Shown: in pieces, positions 34,701 to 46,800 of the stretch
Layout: every line of letters starts with the position of its first letter
Numbering within the stretch: the stretch's first letter is position 1
Assembly: GCF_043290135.1 (NCBI RefSeq)
Contig: NW_027464588.1
Span: 743,501-807,500, forward strand
Source of the DNA: Rhipicephalus microplus
Lineage: Eukaryota; Arthropoda; Arachnida; Ixodida; Ixodidae
Direction of reading: 5' to 3'
DNA length: 64,000 nt
The notes under the pieces: model-generated
What the model was told of the DNA's origin: nothing
The model's database searches: none
Seen by the model: the letters and a program-made list of their open reading frames with translations, nothing else
Translations under genes and position numbers: made by a program

Positions 34701-36916
34701 GCACTCATCTATGCAGTTATAGATATGTTTGCCATAAGCTCACAAATATTGGTAGCTGGTTTTCGTTTCATGAATTAATAACGTTTAACCAGGCACGTAG
34801 CCAGCAATGTCTTCTTGAAGGAGTTAAGGTGCACGTTAACGAAATTAGGCCAAGTGATGGACGGATAGGAGCTGTTGGGAGAGACATGCCCATCAAACAT
34901 TGGCAAAAATATAATCTGAGGAGCCTGTCAAAAAAAAAGAAGAATAGACGCACACAAGAGTAGTGCTTGTCGTTTCTATGTATCTAATTTTGCCGGCGTT
35001 TCTTTAAATGCTACTGAATTCAAGTCATGCGTCTTTGCCAACATGTCCAACCGGCTACACTTGTCATATTGCCGAAAGCAGAGGGATAGAGGAAGATAAT
35101 GCAAAGTGCAAAACCATAATGCCAAACCATAATTCAAGATCAACTAGGCCAAAGCTCCACTTTACAAAGGTAGAGCAAAAGTTTAACTTCAGGCCAAAAA
35201 GCGTCCGGTCTCTTCGGCCACCCTCTTCAGTGCCCGCATCACTCAGTGCTTCGTCTTGAATAAAAACGTAAATTTGTTCAGAATGAAATGTAGTATGGAG
35301 AGCCTATTTTCATTTAGGGTGGGTCAAGCGGGAAACCTTCAAGGAGAGTACTAGGGCCCAGTCTACAAAACAGTTGCACGTGACATGCTTAGGGCAAACT
35401 GTTCACGATTACCCCTCACACATGAGGGGTAATCGCCTCTTCTACTAACGACTTCGGTGTTCAACTTGTATTGTTCATCTGTAAAACGCGTTATTTACAA
35501 CCTGACAAAGAGTCACTGTCGCGGGTGCCCGAGCGACAGCGTAAGCGTTTCTCTATGAACAGCTGTACCCGGGACGAGGCACCCAAGGAGGTTTAAAAAA
35601 ATTGCTGGAGTGGAAGCTCCCGCAATGCTTTGCCAGCAGTAGTGAAGCCAGCGTTTGCCCTCCAAAGATCTCAGAAACATGCCATTTTCTGGTGGTGCCG
35701 ACTTGCACATGAAGTGTCTTTAATTTGTTAGTCTAAAAGCTACGTTAATTATAAATAAAAAATTGTTGTTTCCAAAGAAATGATCCAGAGAGACTAGTAT
35801 TGGTGACATAACCTTCAATAAAACTGCCTTGAATTCGAGGCTTACTAAAGAAAACTAGTAACACAAGGACGCACTTTGAACACTATCTGTTCCGAAAAGG
35901 TTGCTTTTCAAACTCGTCCGGCGTGCGAGGAAAACGCTCCTTCTCATTCACCGAGCGGCCACAGCTCATCGAGCCCCTAGTAAGAAAGCTGCCCCAGCCG
36001 CCATCTTGCGGTTAGCACGGCTTCACTCGTGGGTAAGAATCTCCACTCCAGCAAGTTTTTTAAGCCTCCTTAGAGGCGCCACAGTAGTCGCGAGGATAAC
36101 TATGCCGAGAGAAAGCTTAGGGGCCACGCAACAGGCATAACCCTGTTGTTTTCCTTTTTATGTATTGGTCGGGCTAAAACTAATATTAAACAATAATCTC
36201 CTCAATTATTGAATCCGAGCTCATCTCTACGATTGAGCTCATTGTGTCAGAACTGACGGCTTCTGCTCTTTTCCTGTTACTCTTATTTCGGGCATTCCAC
36301 AAGCACCCGTTTTGGGACCTCTGTCATTCTAAATTACAAATCATTCGTGGTATAGTTCACAATGTACCCGCTAGAATTAAGCTGTATGCTTTCGAGTGCA
36401 TAATCTATCAAATCATTTATAATGCTAGTGACCAGGATGTACATATTACGTGTTTACACATATCTTCTGCAAAAGAAAATAAACGTGATAGAAGCTCATG
36501 GCGATGAATGACACAAAACCAGCAGTCCTTAACATTTTGACGCTGCATAAGTGGCAGCTCCCTCACTGCTGTAAATATGTGGTTGTCAGAAAAAAGACGA
36601 GGGTATTCTTAAGGATTCATTAACCAGAATCTCAAAATGTAAAAATAAAACTAGCAAAATGGTCTCTGCAGATATTTCGCGTTCTTCTTGCGTACTTCTG
36701 TGGCGCAGACAATACTTCCCGTGACGTCTGTGAGTACAAGCTCTCGATTGGCCCATATACGCGAAACATCACACGTGATTTGTCTCCTGCACTGCTCTGC
36801 CACGCAGCTGCCCAACCGTTCTTCCTTGTCTCGCACGAATATCGTGCACTATCAACCGATCCCACTTCATTTTGTGTGTTTACAACTGCGCAAGCGGCCA
36901 GGAACAGCGTGTAGCC
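34701..36916. other. Intergenic
   Basis: No gene or named repeat recognised. A short inverted motif TTACCCCTCACACATGAGGGGTAA occurs near 35410-35433. The ORF at 35901-36140 has no domain. Confidence 0.45.
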
Positions 36917-38700
36917 GATGATGATGATGATGAAAAACATTTATTATAAAAGAGAGAGGCACGGGGCCAAAGCATGACCCCGTTACATGGTCGGCGTCCT
37001 TAGTCCGGGACACCGCATGACGAGGCCCCTACTCGCGCCCGTCTCACCAGAGCCCGTTGAGACTCTAGTGATGAGCAGTTGAGGAGGGCAGTCTCCCATG
37101 CCTCTCGGGAAGGGGTAGGGGAAGGGAGTAGGTGGGGATTTTTTAGACATTCCCATACCATGTGGAGATATCACACGTCTCCCCACAGTGTGGGCACCGC
37201 CCATCTGTGTTCGCATCGAAATGCTTTAGGATTGCAGGACAGAGTAAAGTACCTGTCTGCCGGCGCCTTAGAGTTCGCTCTTCCGCCTTACTCAGCCCCT
37301 TTGCAGGAGCCGGGTAAAGGCGGTGAGTGTCGCGATAATAGGTCAGAATTTCTTTGAAGCGCAGCAGCGGTGTATTGGCCTCCGAGTCATAAGAGCCAAG
37401 GTGAGGAGCCCGGTGGGTAGGCGCTCGGGCGGCCGCGTCAGCGGCCTCATTACCTCGTAGGCCCTGATGGCCAGGAGCCCATACGATGCGTTTCGGGGCT
37501 GGATCAGCGAGAGCCCGTTTTAGAATTTGGCTGGCTAAGGGGGATATCTCTCCTACCAAGTAATGAGCACATGCTTTCCGGGAGTCCGTGATGATAACTT
37601 TCGAGTTGGGGTCCGCAGCAGCGAGCGCTATCGCGCCTTCCTCAGCGCGCTCTGGATTTTGTGCTCGGAACGAGAGCCCATTGACATGCTTTTCCCGGTG
37701 AACTACAGAGGCCGTGTAAAATCCCGTGGGCGAAGGCCCTGCTATATCTACGTAGAATACACCAGGTCGTGAGCCGTGTTGCCTCTCAAGCGTCCAAGCC
37801 CGCGCCTGTCTTCTGCTTTCGTGCGTGTGCTTATCCTTGTTACTGGGGAGTGGAAAGACCGAGAGCATATGCCGCCACAGTTCCGGGATACGCTCTGCCT
37901 CCTCTGCAGTGCAAGTGTGCTGTATATGTAAGCGGTTTAGCAGGCGGCGCCCGGGAGCCGTCTGCACGAGCCGCGTATATTGATTCATAAGGTGGGCCTC
38001 CCGCAACTCCTGGTAGGAGTTGACCACACCTAACGCCCTCAGTTTGGCGTTGGAAGTGGCCACCGGGATATCCAGAGCTCGTTTAGTAGCCTTACGAATG
38101 ATGGCATCTATTCTTTCGTCTTCTTGCTTGTTAGTGCGAAGGTATGGGACGGTGTAGAGGATCGGCACGAAGGCATGGGCGAGCTGAAGCGCGTCCCTGC
38201 CCCGCAGACCACCCCGCTTGTTGGAAACGCGGTGGATCATGCGCCCTACCTGTTCGCCTATTCTCTTGAGTTTTGCTATTGTGGAGTCCGGTCTGAGTCT
38301 GTGGTGAATGAACAGGCCAAGAATACGGAGCTCCTCCACCTCTCTGATGGGAACCCCAGACAGGGAGATGTGTATGGCTGACTTATCTCTTGGCTTCGCT
38401 CTAACGTGCAGAAGCGCTGATTTGTTTGGAGCACATTGGAGTCCACAATCGTTGGCATACGCCTCGACTATGTATGCGGCCTGCTGAAGGCGTTCCTGCA
38501 TTTCACCAAGGCTCCCTTTAGTGGTCCAGATTGTAATATCGTCGGCATATACTGCGTGCTGTGTGCCTTCCACCCTGGCCAATTCGCTTGGAAGGCGCAT
38601 CATAGCAATGTTGAAAAGGAGCGGTGATAACACTGCTCCCTGTGGGGTACCCCGTGTTCCCACGTGTAGCCGAGAAGCGCGAAATCCTGATAAGCTCTAG
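36917..38700 (-). pseudogene. 5'-truncated I-superfamily LINE (RT C-terminal part plus RNase H)
   Basis: On the minus strand 506 codons are open (37143-38663). They cover RT domain GTPQGAVLSPLLFN and catalytic YADDITIW, a linker, and an RNase H domain with the four expected acidic residues: VDIAG (D), RAEEGAI (E), TDSRKAC (D) and GNEAADAA (D). A terminal Cys-rich piece (CPHCGETC) and a (CATC/ATC)n-type tail at 36917-36934 follow. The endonuclease and the N-terminal half of RT are missing, so it is a 5' truncation near 38700. RNase H in a non-LTR element points to the I/Ingi-like superfamily. It is recently inserted, since the remaining frame is intact, but incapable of moving by itself. Confidence 0.85.
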
Positions 38701-38935
38701 CGCATAGTTTCGACATTGTTGACGTGCTCTTGAGAACTAAGGGGCAAGGTAGATGCATCGCGTGTGCGAAGGATAGCGAAGGAGAGGAGGAAACCACATC
38801 CTCGTCTTTGAACGCGGTTGCATAGTGAGTGGTCCTCTAAGCTTCGCCTTCAAGAGTTGGACGCCATTGCGATATCTTGTCCCTGGTGTGTACTTCAACC
38901 ACTTACTTCAACCGCGAGCTTTATATTGTATGATG

Positions 38936-38992
38936 CGGCGTCTCTCATAATCAAATGGTGGTTTTGGGACGTTAAACCCCACAAATCAATCA
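38936..38992 (+). mobile_element. 5'-truncated Ruka-like SINE, 57 bp, with target-site duplication
   Basis: Only the 3' end of the SINE (GGCGTCTCTCATAATCAAAT to ACAAATCAATCA) is present. It is flanked by a perfect 14-bp direct repeat, TATATTGTATGATG, at 38922-38935 and 38993-39006. Confidence 0.88.
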
Positions 38993-39006
38993 TATATTGT
39001 ATGATG

Positions 39007-39289
39007 TCAGTCCAGAAATTTCAATTGTGGATTACTAGAATGTAATCGATAAAGTTTAATGTGGCTTGTGTCAGTGGAGCTTTCGCATATGGCTGCATCC
39101 TGTGTAATGGGTAGCATACTTTAAACCACGAGTATAATTATGCGCGCGAAATGTTTTCAAACTTGCTATGCACCCTGTACGCGTTCTGTAGGGAATACGC
39201 GCAGTAACGTGCCGGTCTCTTGTAATGGGTAGCCTGCTTTAAACCACGAAGTTGTTAGGTAATCGCATGTTTCGACGCCCGATGGCAAA
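39007..39289. other. Intergenic
   Basis: A loosely repeated phrase (GTAATGGGTAGC...CTTTAAACCACGA) occurs at about 39107-39130 and 39226-39250, suggesting a diverged internal duplication of about 120 bp. Confidence 0.5.
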
Positions 39290-39790
39290 GTACGCTTAAT
39301 GCGCAATATTACTGCAATATTAACGTGATAGCATTAAAGAGCTCGCTTCGCATGAATTATGGCGTCGGCGTAGGTGTCGTTGGCTGTGAGAGAAAAATAT
39401 TCATCTTATGCACGACCAAGAAATCGCGAAGGGTACCATTAAAATAAAGTATGAAATATTCCTGGAGCAGAGTTGGGATCTAACTAGGGCCGTTTGGGTG
39501 GCAAGCAGAAGTTCTACCACACGACTACGCATCTTCTTGCGAATAGAGTGAAAACATTTTGCACTGCTTGAATATGCAGTGAAAGTAACGCTCATGCTTT
39601 ACAAACACATGCTTATTCTTTACATCCTTCACAATACAACATGAAATATTGCAGCAATAGTGCACGGTATAAGCGAACATTGCCACTAGGCGTCAGAACA
39701 TGTGCTTATCAAAATGACTTCGTGGCTTTAAAGACGGTCACCCGCTACAAAAGGCACGCACGCTACTGCGCCTATTGCTATAAAGGGGCC
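39290..39790 (-). repeat. Composite repeat with tRNA-Gly-like head, copy A
   Basis: On the minus strand a tRNA-like block (GTAGTCGTGTGGTAGAACTT, TTGCCACCC, degenerate B box) lies around 39460-39530. It is followed by a body ending in GAGCTCTTTAATGCTATCACG. Upstream of the head another roughly 230 bp is shared with the copy at 49985-50430, in the same order and orientation. Confidence 0.7.
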
Positions 39791-41220
39791 GCGAAACACT
39801 TTTTTCAAGTAACCATGGGATGAATTCACTGGAAGAGCACATTGCCTCACAAATTCAACGCCGCAAAAATTGTAGGAATCTGTCCAAGGCGAGTGGAGTT
39901 ACGAAGATTTGTCGCATGCTGCAATTACATTCTCTGTTCTCTCGTCCCGACGAAAACACGTGAATATAAGCAGGGAGGAATGGCAGGGCCACATAAAAAC
40001 GTACCGGGCGCTTCGTGACCTTCAGCCCTTTTTCTCTCTGTTTTTTTTTTCCTTCCAATGCATGGCATTTCCAGCGTGATCGTGCGCGCACGCGTGCGTT
40101 GACAAGCAGCGGCCTCCCGCGGCAATCTCTGTAACAAGCGAGCGCGCCATGTTCACACCAGCAGAGTGCCATCTACACTCTCATTTCCGCTCTCTGGCGT
40201 CATTGGAACATGTGCAACAATCTTTTCGCATCGTCTCGTATCTTTCATAGTTTCACCTTGTGTTAAATACATTGTATCATGCTACATCTTGTTATCTTGC
40301 ATATGTATGTACTTTGTATTTCACGAAATGTATATATGTGTGCTTTAAAGTGCACAAGTGTCAATGCATACGATTGCCTACGCACGATGTACCTTGATTC
40401 TTGGAAACTCCTTTTTTTATTGCACATATATAACACGCATTTTAAAATAATCAATTGTGAAATAATTTTTTAGTTAGAATGTATTGTTCGTGTTTTATAT
40501 TAGCACTTGCAAGTTATGTACCTCTAATCATTTTCACCCTACTGCCATGTGTATTCACAGGTCACCAGGGCCTTTGTCATGCTGTTCTCACGGCTTTTAG
40601 CCTTGGCAACCTTCCAGTTCTTTTCTGGTAAATAAATATTGAAGTTTGAAAGCCAATGGCTGATAGATGAGGCGTTGACGTGTGATTTTGGGGTGAATAA
40701 CGTGATTTGTCGAGAGAAGAGAAAGCAATTTTTAGCCGACTTGATAATTTATTGTGAAATCCAGGCCGCATGCTGGGCTATAATATTTGGCTTGCTTGTT
40801 GTCGGGAGCCTATGCTTGGAATCGGCAGCGTTTTCTGACCATGCTCAAAAAGTGCTGCACGGCACCTTTAAGGCCACGTAGTTGGTACATAGCAAGTTCG
40901 AAAAGCTTTCATGCACTAAGTGTACGAATCGCGCACTAGGAACAAGACGTCGCTTTCGCGTTCCACTTTCAAGGGCGAAGCTTTATGGTCCCCCAATTTT
41001 TATATGCTGCGTTGTGAAGCCTGTATACAGCGTGCATTTGTTCGTAAATTATAAAAGTTCTTATCACGGCATTTTCAAGCAGAGGACGTTGTTTTCACTG
41101 TACTTTTAGGAAGTCACCTAGCTGTGTGGTGGAACACCTGCTTTCCACGAAAAGGGCTTAGGTGTGATCCTCACACGAACCAGATAATTTTTCTTATTTA
41201 TTTTACATAAGTTTGTCCCG
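39791..41220. other. Intergenic
   Basis: No exon recognised. A GGGCGAAGCTTTATGG motif at about 40972-40990 is a weak match to the GGGGCGAAGCTCC family end. Confidence 0.45.
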
Positions 41221-41221
41221 A

Positions 41222-41345
41222 TATTTTCGTCACAGACAAGGCGCTCATTTTTCACTCACAACCAACGACGGCCACACCGCAACACCGACGCCAGAATTTC
41301 TGCGAAACGAGCCCTATGACGCAATCGCGTTATCAATGTCGCTTT
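41222..41345 (+). repeat. Fragment of the tRNA-Gly-type SINE body
   Basis: GACGCCAGAATTTCTGCGAA followed by ACGAGCCC and GCAATCGCGTTA matches the reverse complement of the body ends at 39300 and 50000. The tRNA head is absent. Confidence 0.6.
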
Positions 41346-41572
41346 GAAATGGAATGAACACATGTGGGAAGTTGTGAGCAGGTCTATGCGGGAACTTGGT
41401 TGCTCTAAGAAAAATTCGCGGCGATATACACACAAGCTTACATTAACAGCATGTATAACTTTGTCCATCCTGTAGTAGAAAGTAAGTATTTAGTTTCGGA
41501 CCCGTACACTGAAGGCAGCATAAAGGAACTAAAAGCTGTTCAAAAATTATTCTCATGGCGGACTTACTTCAG

Positions 41573-41735
41573 CGATAATAATAATAATCATAATAACGAC
41601 GATAGCAATAATGACGATAACGACGATAACGACGATGACGATAACGATTACGACGATAATGTCGTCGTCGTCGTTGTTGTCGTTGTCGTTGCTGCTGCTG
41701 CTGCTGCTGCTGTTGTCGTTGTCGTTCAACATGCA
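41573..41735 (+). repeat. Compound trinucleotide microsatellite
   Basis: ATA/ATC units change to AACGAC/GATGAC units, then GTC units, then GTT/GTC, then GCT units. They are followed by three CAACATGCATG motifs to about 41770. It yields Asp/Asn-, Val- and Ala-rich spurious ORFs. Confidence 0.92.
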
Positions 41736-43094
41736 TGTTCAACATGCATGGCAGTTCAACATGCATGTCTGTGCATAGAACATGTTTAACGTCGTTTCGC
41801 AACAAAAAAACCTCACTAAAAAAATACTCCACAGACATCTTCTCTTGGCCTGCTTCGCATGACATTCATTCCCATTCTACGTATCATCTGGCAAATTGTT
41901 CCTTCTTGTTTTCCCCAGTTCGTGTTACATGTTTTTTTTGTATCTTGATTGGTTATATTTATAATAATTTCGTTTTGTATTTGATGTTAGAATCGGCGGG
42001 CATGTTTCCAGTCATATATGACACATAAGCGCTCTCTCAATTGGCCAATAATCGAGTATCCTAAGATAATAAACTGCAATACATGAAACATATTATATAA
42101 GCGGCAAACGTGATGAACATGAATACGCTTGAAGCAAAAAAAAAAAAGAAGTACCCACAGAGTGCATAAAAATCAATATGAACTCTCAAGTCATAGCACG
42201 AACATGACAAATTACATACGGCGAAAGATAAACCTAGATAGAATTCAGGAAACGATGTGAGGCCATCATTGTGCTAATCACTACGAAATGCCCATGTGGC
42301 CACACGCTCTTGTTGCCGCTCTGTTATCCCGCAGCCACGACATTTATCCACTTTGACAATAACGTATAAGGAGGCACATATAAATCAATGTCGGGCTCAT
42401 TTATTGAACGTGTTATAGCAGTGCAGTGCTCTTACGAGGACTGTGGAGCGAGTGGAACAGCAGCTGTAGTGCAAACTCACAAGTCTACGTAAGAGGCCGA
42501 GGCTCCTGCGCTCTTTTGAGTAGTCATCCGGGCACTTCTACAACACCTGCGTGTGATGCGGCAAGTCACCACGTGTCACGAAGATCGGAGCCCCATCCTT
42601 ACCTCGTTAACAGTGTACAGGCAATGACATGAATACGCCTGCCGAGTGTGCCTGCGCACTTTTAAATGTGAAGCATTTCTAAGCGTATGGCGGGCACTTT
42701 GAGCGTCTATCTGCGCATATATTTATCTACGTAACTATTTATCTACGTAACGTGTATCTACGTATATATTCATTTATCTATCTAGTCGCCTATGTCTGGG
42801 TGTTTTTGTGATCACCCCTTCAGCCTGGGGTAAACCAAAGTTAATATGGTAGGTTAAGATGGTTTGACGAATATGACTCACTCATCATGACTTGAATAAT
42901 GTTCCAATCCCGTCGCGTACGTCGTCAAACGTTTTCAACCAGACGTGGAATACCTATTCGCAAGCGCACATGTGCCACAGACATGTGTGCCACAGGTGTC
43001 TGACAGTTTATATCTATCCAGGAACGGCAAGAACAGGCACGGGTAACTTTAACATCAGGCACAATAATTTAACATCAGCAGCGTTGACCCGACG
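41736..43094. other. Intergenic
   Basis: No gene recognised. A simple run TATTTATCTACGTAAC is repeated around 42720-42790. Confidence 0.5.
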
Positions 43095-43195
43095 AATGCA
43101 AAGAATAAATTAGAGAGTCCCAGCAGAAATCGAACCCCAGCGTTCTGCGTGGCAATTCAAGTATTATACCACAGAGCTACGCCAGGTTACGGAAC
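43095..43195 (-). repeat. tRNA-Gly-like SINE head
   Basis: On the minus strand it reads TGGCGTAGCTCTGTGGTA (A box), TTGCCACGC (GCC-type anticodon arm) and GGGTTCGATTTC (B box). The acceptor arms do not pair convincingly, so I treat it as a SINE head or tRNA pseudogene rather than a tRNA gene. Confidence 0.6.
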
Positions 43196-43732
43196 TACTT
43201 TTCAAATGGACGTGAAAAGTCAATTCGGGTTACAGCACTCGCTATTCAATTGTATAAACATTACATAGGTACTTCTATGATTCAGCAGTCATTTCGGGCT
43301 AATTTCATTGCAGTTAGGCGCCATCCGCTCAAGTTTATTTATGAAGCAGTGTGTAGGGCTACCATCCTCGCGAACACCAGTGCTTCATATCTGCTTACCG
43401 CTTCTGGTATTGCTAATATCCATGTTGCCTTTGGCATCATTATGCAACTGTAAACAACTGGTTATATTAAACATATGCGTCTGTTTAACGTATATATGTG
43501 CGTGCATTTGTACATATCTCTAGCGCTAGTCCGAAACGTTTCCCTCATTAGGAAAGTTTCAGCACTATCTCCTTCCATCCGCATGCTTCGTCAACATAAA
43601 TTCCCAAGGTGCGTGGTATCTGTCGAAGTTTTTACTAGGATTGTCTATCGAATAGGGTGCACAGATTGTAATGTGCCCCGAGATCGCCACGCGTTTCATC
43701 TAACCTTACCTTCCATTTAGAGCCCACCTCGT
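43196..43732. other. Intergenic
   Basis: Nothing recognised except the left copy of the SINE target-site duplication at 43718-43732. Confidence 0.5.
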
Positions 43733-43878
43733 CCGATGGAGGCGGAAATGTTGTAGGCCCGTGTACTCAGATTTGGGTGCACGTTAAAGAACCCCAGGTG
43801 GTCGAAATTTCTGGAGCCCTCCACTACGGCGTCTCTCATAATCATATGGTGGTTTTGAGACGTTAAATCCCACAAATC
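43733..43878 (+). mobile_element. Ruka-like SINE lacking its tRNA head, with 15-bp target-site duplication
   Basis: It starts at CCGATGGAGGCGGAAATG, just after the point where the tRNA-related head ends in the full copy at 51721, and runs to CACAAATC. A perfect direct repeat TAGAGCCCACCTCGT flanks it (43718-43732 and 43879-43893). The truncation with TSD shows LINE-type retrotransposition. Confidence 0.92.
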
Positions 43879-43893
43879 TAGAGCCCACCTCGT

Positions 43894-46800
43894 GGCTCTC
43901 TCAAGCATGACAACGTCTTTCACAGGGTACTGCATCAAAAATAATCATTGGTTTTATTGTCCTACTTCTATGCTATGTCACGGGCTTCCCTCATTAGCAA
44001 CATATACACGCGTACAGATCGACAGACCCATCTATCAGTTCCTTTTTTTTTTGTACTTTTGACATGAATGGTAGTCTTGAATTGCCGAGGGCTTCGGAAA
44101 TGCAACTCTTTTTTCCCCTATATTCGCCACGTGATTCCATAATCGGGGGCAAACCCGCAGAATAACCCCTGACGGATCATATACAACGTGGCTACGCAGC
44201 TCCGCGACCGGCTGTGACCGACAAAATAAGTGCGTTGGCGTATACATGCGATTTGTCAAAGTCTATGGCCTTAAGCCATGACTTGAGTTCACTTCCGCGG
44301 GCACCAACTGGAAATTCTGCACCGTGAAAGAAGCGAGACCTCTTCTCGTACAGCAAGAAAAATTATAATAAAAGCTAGAGTAGGTGAGGGTCGCGTATCG
44401 CAATAAGCGCACGTTTCGGGACACGGGCATTCGCGCAATCGAAGACGACCCAGGAGACGTGCGCAAGGGCCGTTCCTGTGCAGGTAAGGCTTCACAGAAT
44501 CCGTACTCGGCCAACTGCTTTCAAGCACTCGAAGCACATTCACCTCACCCTTGGCACTCATTAGAAATGCTCTCTCAATCTCTTGAGCTGGGCGTTCATT
44601 CGAGCGGCACCCCTTCCGGTTGCTCCGGTGCTCGGGGGCAGATTTTCTCTGGCTCGACTCCCGGAAGGGTTGCCGATTATCGAAAGGCGAGTTAGAGCTG
44701 GGCAGGAGCCACTGGAATGCATCCAATCAGCTGCTGCATCACGTCCCTCCATACGCAGGCTTTTGATCCTCGGACTGCCGAGATTTTTTGGAGCTCAACG
44801 GCTATGCTTTTTGAAGTTTGAAGTTCTTTGGAAGCGATGCTCCTTTAATAAACCAGCTGGCTGCCCATTAATGCTGTCGTTTTTTTTTTTGAAAATCACG
44901 TTAACAATGAGTTATTTTAAGAATATAATATGAAACATTATTATTCTTAATATTGGGATTAAACTTATTAAAAAATGACGCCACAATTTTAATCACTTTG
45001 AGATACTTCTAGTATAAAATACAGAAAAAAGTGTGGCCCAACGAAAAAAAGTAAATAACCAAAAATAAGAATAAAACAAAGGTGGTAGCAAAACATTGCT
45101 AATACGTCGAATAGTAATACCTCTGTTTTTTGTGGTAATGTATGAAAGAGACATTCTCACGTTATCATAGAGGTGTTACGAACCGTACCACTCGTGCGTA
45201 ATAAACTTGAAGACAAAATATGACGAGGTATATTGTTCAAAGCACAACAGAAAAGTAACTGTGAGATTAACTTATCAAATGAAATGTGTGTACGAGACAA
45301 TAACTACAAATTACCATCTGCTGAGAAAGAAACAAATGAATGCAAAGTTGGAAGTATATTTCACAGCTCAATGATCAGAAACTTCGACTGGCCTGCAATG
45401 CTGAACGCTCTGTCATGTTGTAACTCCGATTACATTGCTGTTAATCAGTGACTGCATAGTTAATGAAGGTGCACAAAAAAATATTTTGACAATACTTCTC
45501 AATCACCAATTCCAAATTGCGAAATACTGTGAGGATAGCCCAAAATATTTTTTACTGGCAGTACATTACTTCTATTTTGCTAATAATTCAATTCCAAGAG
45601 TTACCGCCTTGAATCGGTGGAGAGGTCAGTTTTAATGCACCGTACAAAAAAAAGAAAGATCAGGCAGATTACTTTTCTGACATCGTGCTACGATCACATA
45701 GACTTCCTCTGTAATTTCTCTTTCCCAACACATTCTTCTTCCCAAGACTATTTATGGAACATATGGCAGCTAAGTCAATGCGGCGTTGACGAAAAACAAT
45801 AGTTACTGAAGCGCCTGTAAAGTTTACTGCTTCAAACACAGCGGCATGACGTAGCTGAGAGTCTATCAGTGCTCTACACATATTTATGAGGTATAAGAAG
45901 TTGTCAATACACTACGTAATGCTTCCCTAGAGGAGTCAGCTCTCCTCTTGTATCGTCAAAATGTATAACGTTATGGAAAATGGACACGGGACGATGACAA
46001 GTCGAAATAGTTAACCTTAATTCAGTTACGGTTTGTTTGCTCGAGCATTAGTTTATTTCATCATCTGAGGTATACAAGTGACCACAGGCTGTATGAGATA
46101 AATTTTGAGACACTTTTCCCTTCTGCGACATGCACCCACCGTAAAAAAACGCTCTAGAAGTACAGTTCTCTAAAATTTACTGAAATTAGGGACCGTCTAA
46201 CACATGGCGTGCCCATCCCGTGAGCGGGACACCACTTCACTGTACTCTACTGATTTACAACAATCCAACACTCTGAATGCTGAGGGCCAGAGTCAAAAAG
46301 CTTCTACAGGGGTTAGACTCTTGCCGCGATATTGTACGAAAAACAGACATAGGTAAAATTCAGCAATAAAACACAGCCCACATCGAAACAATCCTGGTGA
46401 CACAGCAAAAATGTAGTAAAGCGTGAAGGGTTAAATAATCCAGTAAAATCAAAAAGGACGAATCGACTGGAGTGATGGTCTTAGTGATAATGTTAGCAGG
46501 TATATCCATAAAATTGTAAGCCTAACCAGTACCGCAACTAATGACAATGCCTCCGGAAATCAAAGTACTCGACAAGCCAGCTGCTGCAGGGCTTGCGAAA
46601 ACACGAAATTTATATCGCCAACTTCCGTCATGTCAGTGTCTGCAGCGCTTTCGGAGATGATAATTTGTTTCCTACGAGCAGTATACACCGGAAATGACTT
46701 CAGAGAGAGCTATAATCTACGTATATAAAGGTGCAGCATATTACCGCAAATTAACAAGTGTAGTGGTGGCGCTTTTGAAGAGTGCTCTGTCACATACTCG

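Noticed and set aside
43095..43195. Functional tRNA-Gly gene
   Set aside because: The A and B boxes are good, but the acceptor arms do not pair convincingly, and similar heads occur within dispersed repeats at 39.5 and 50.2 kb.
44289..44726. 145-codon minus-strand ORF with several Cys (CPCPETCAYC)
   Set aside because: The Cys cluster briefly suggested a retroelement zinc knuckle, but no neighbouring RT, endonuclease or gag motif was found and the spacing fits no pattern I know.
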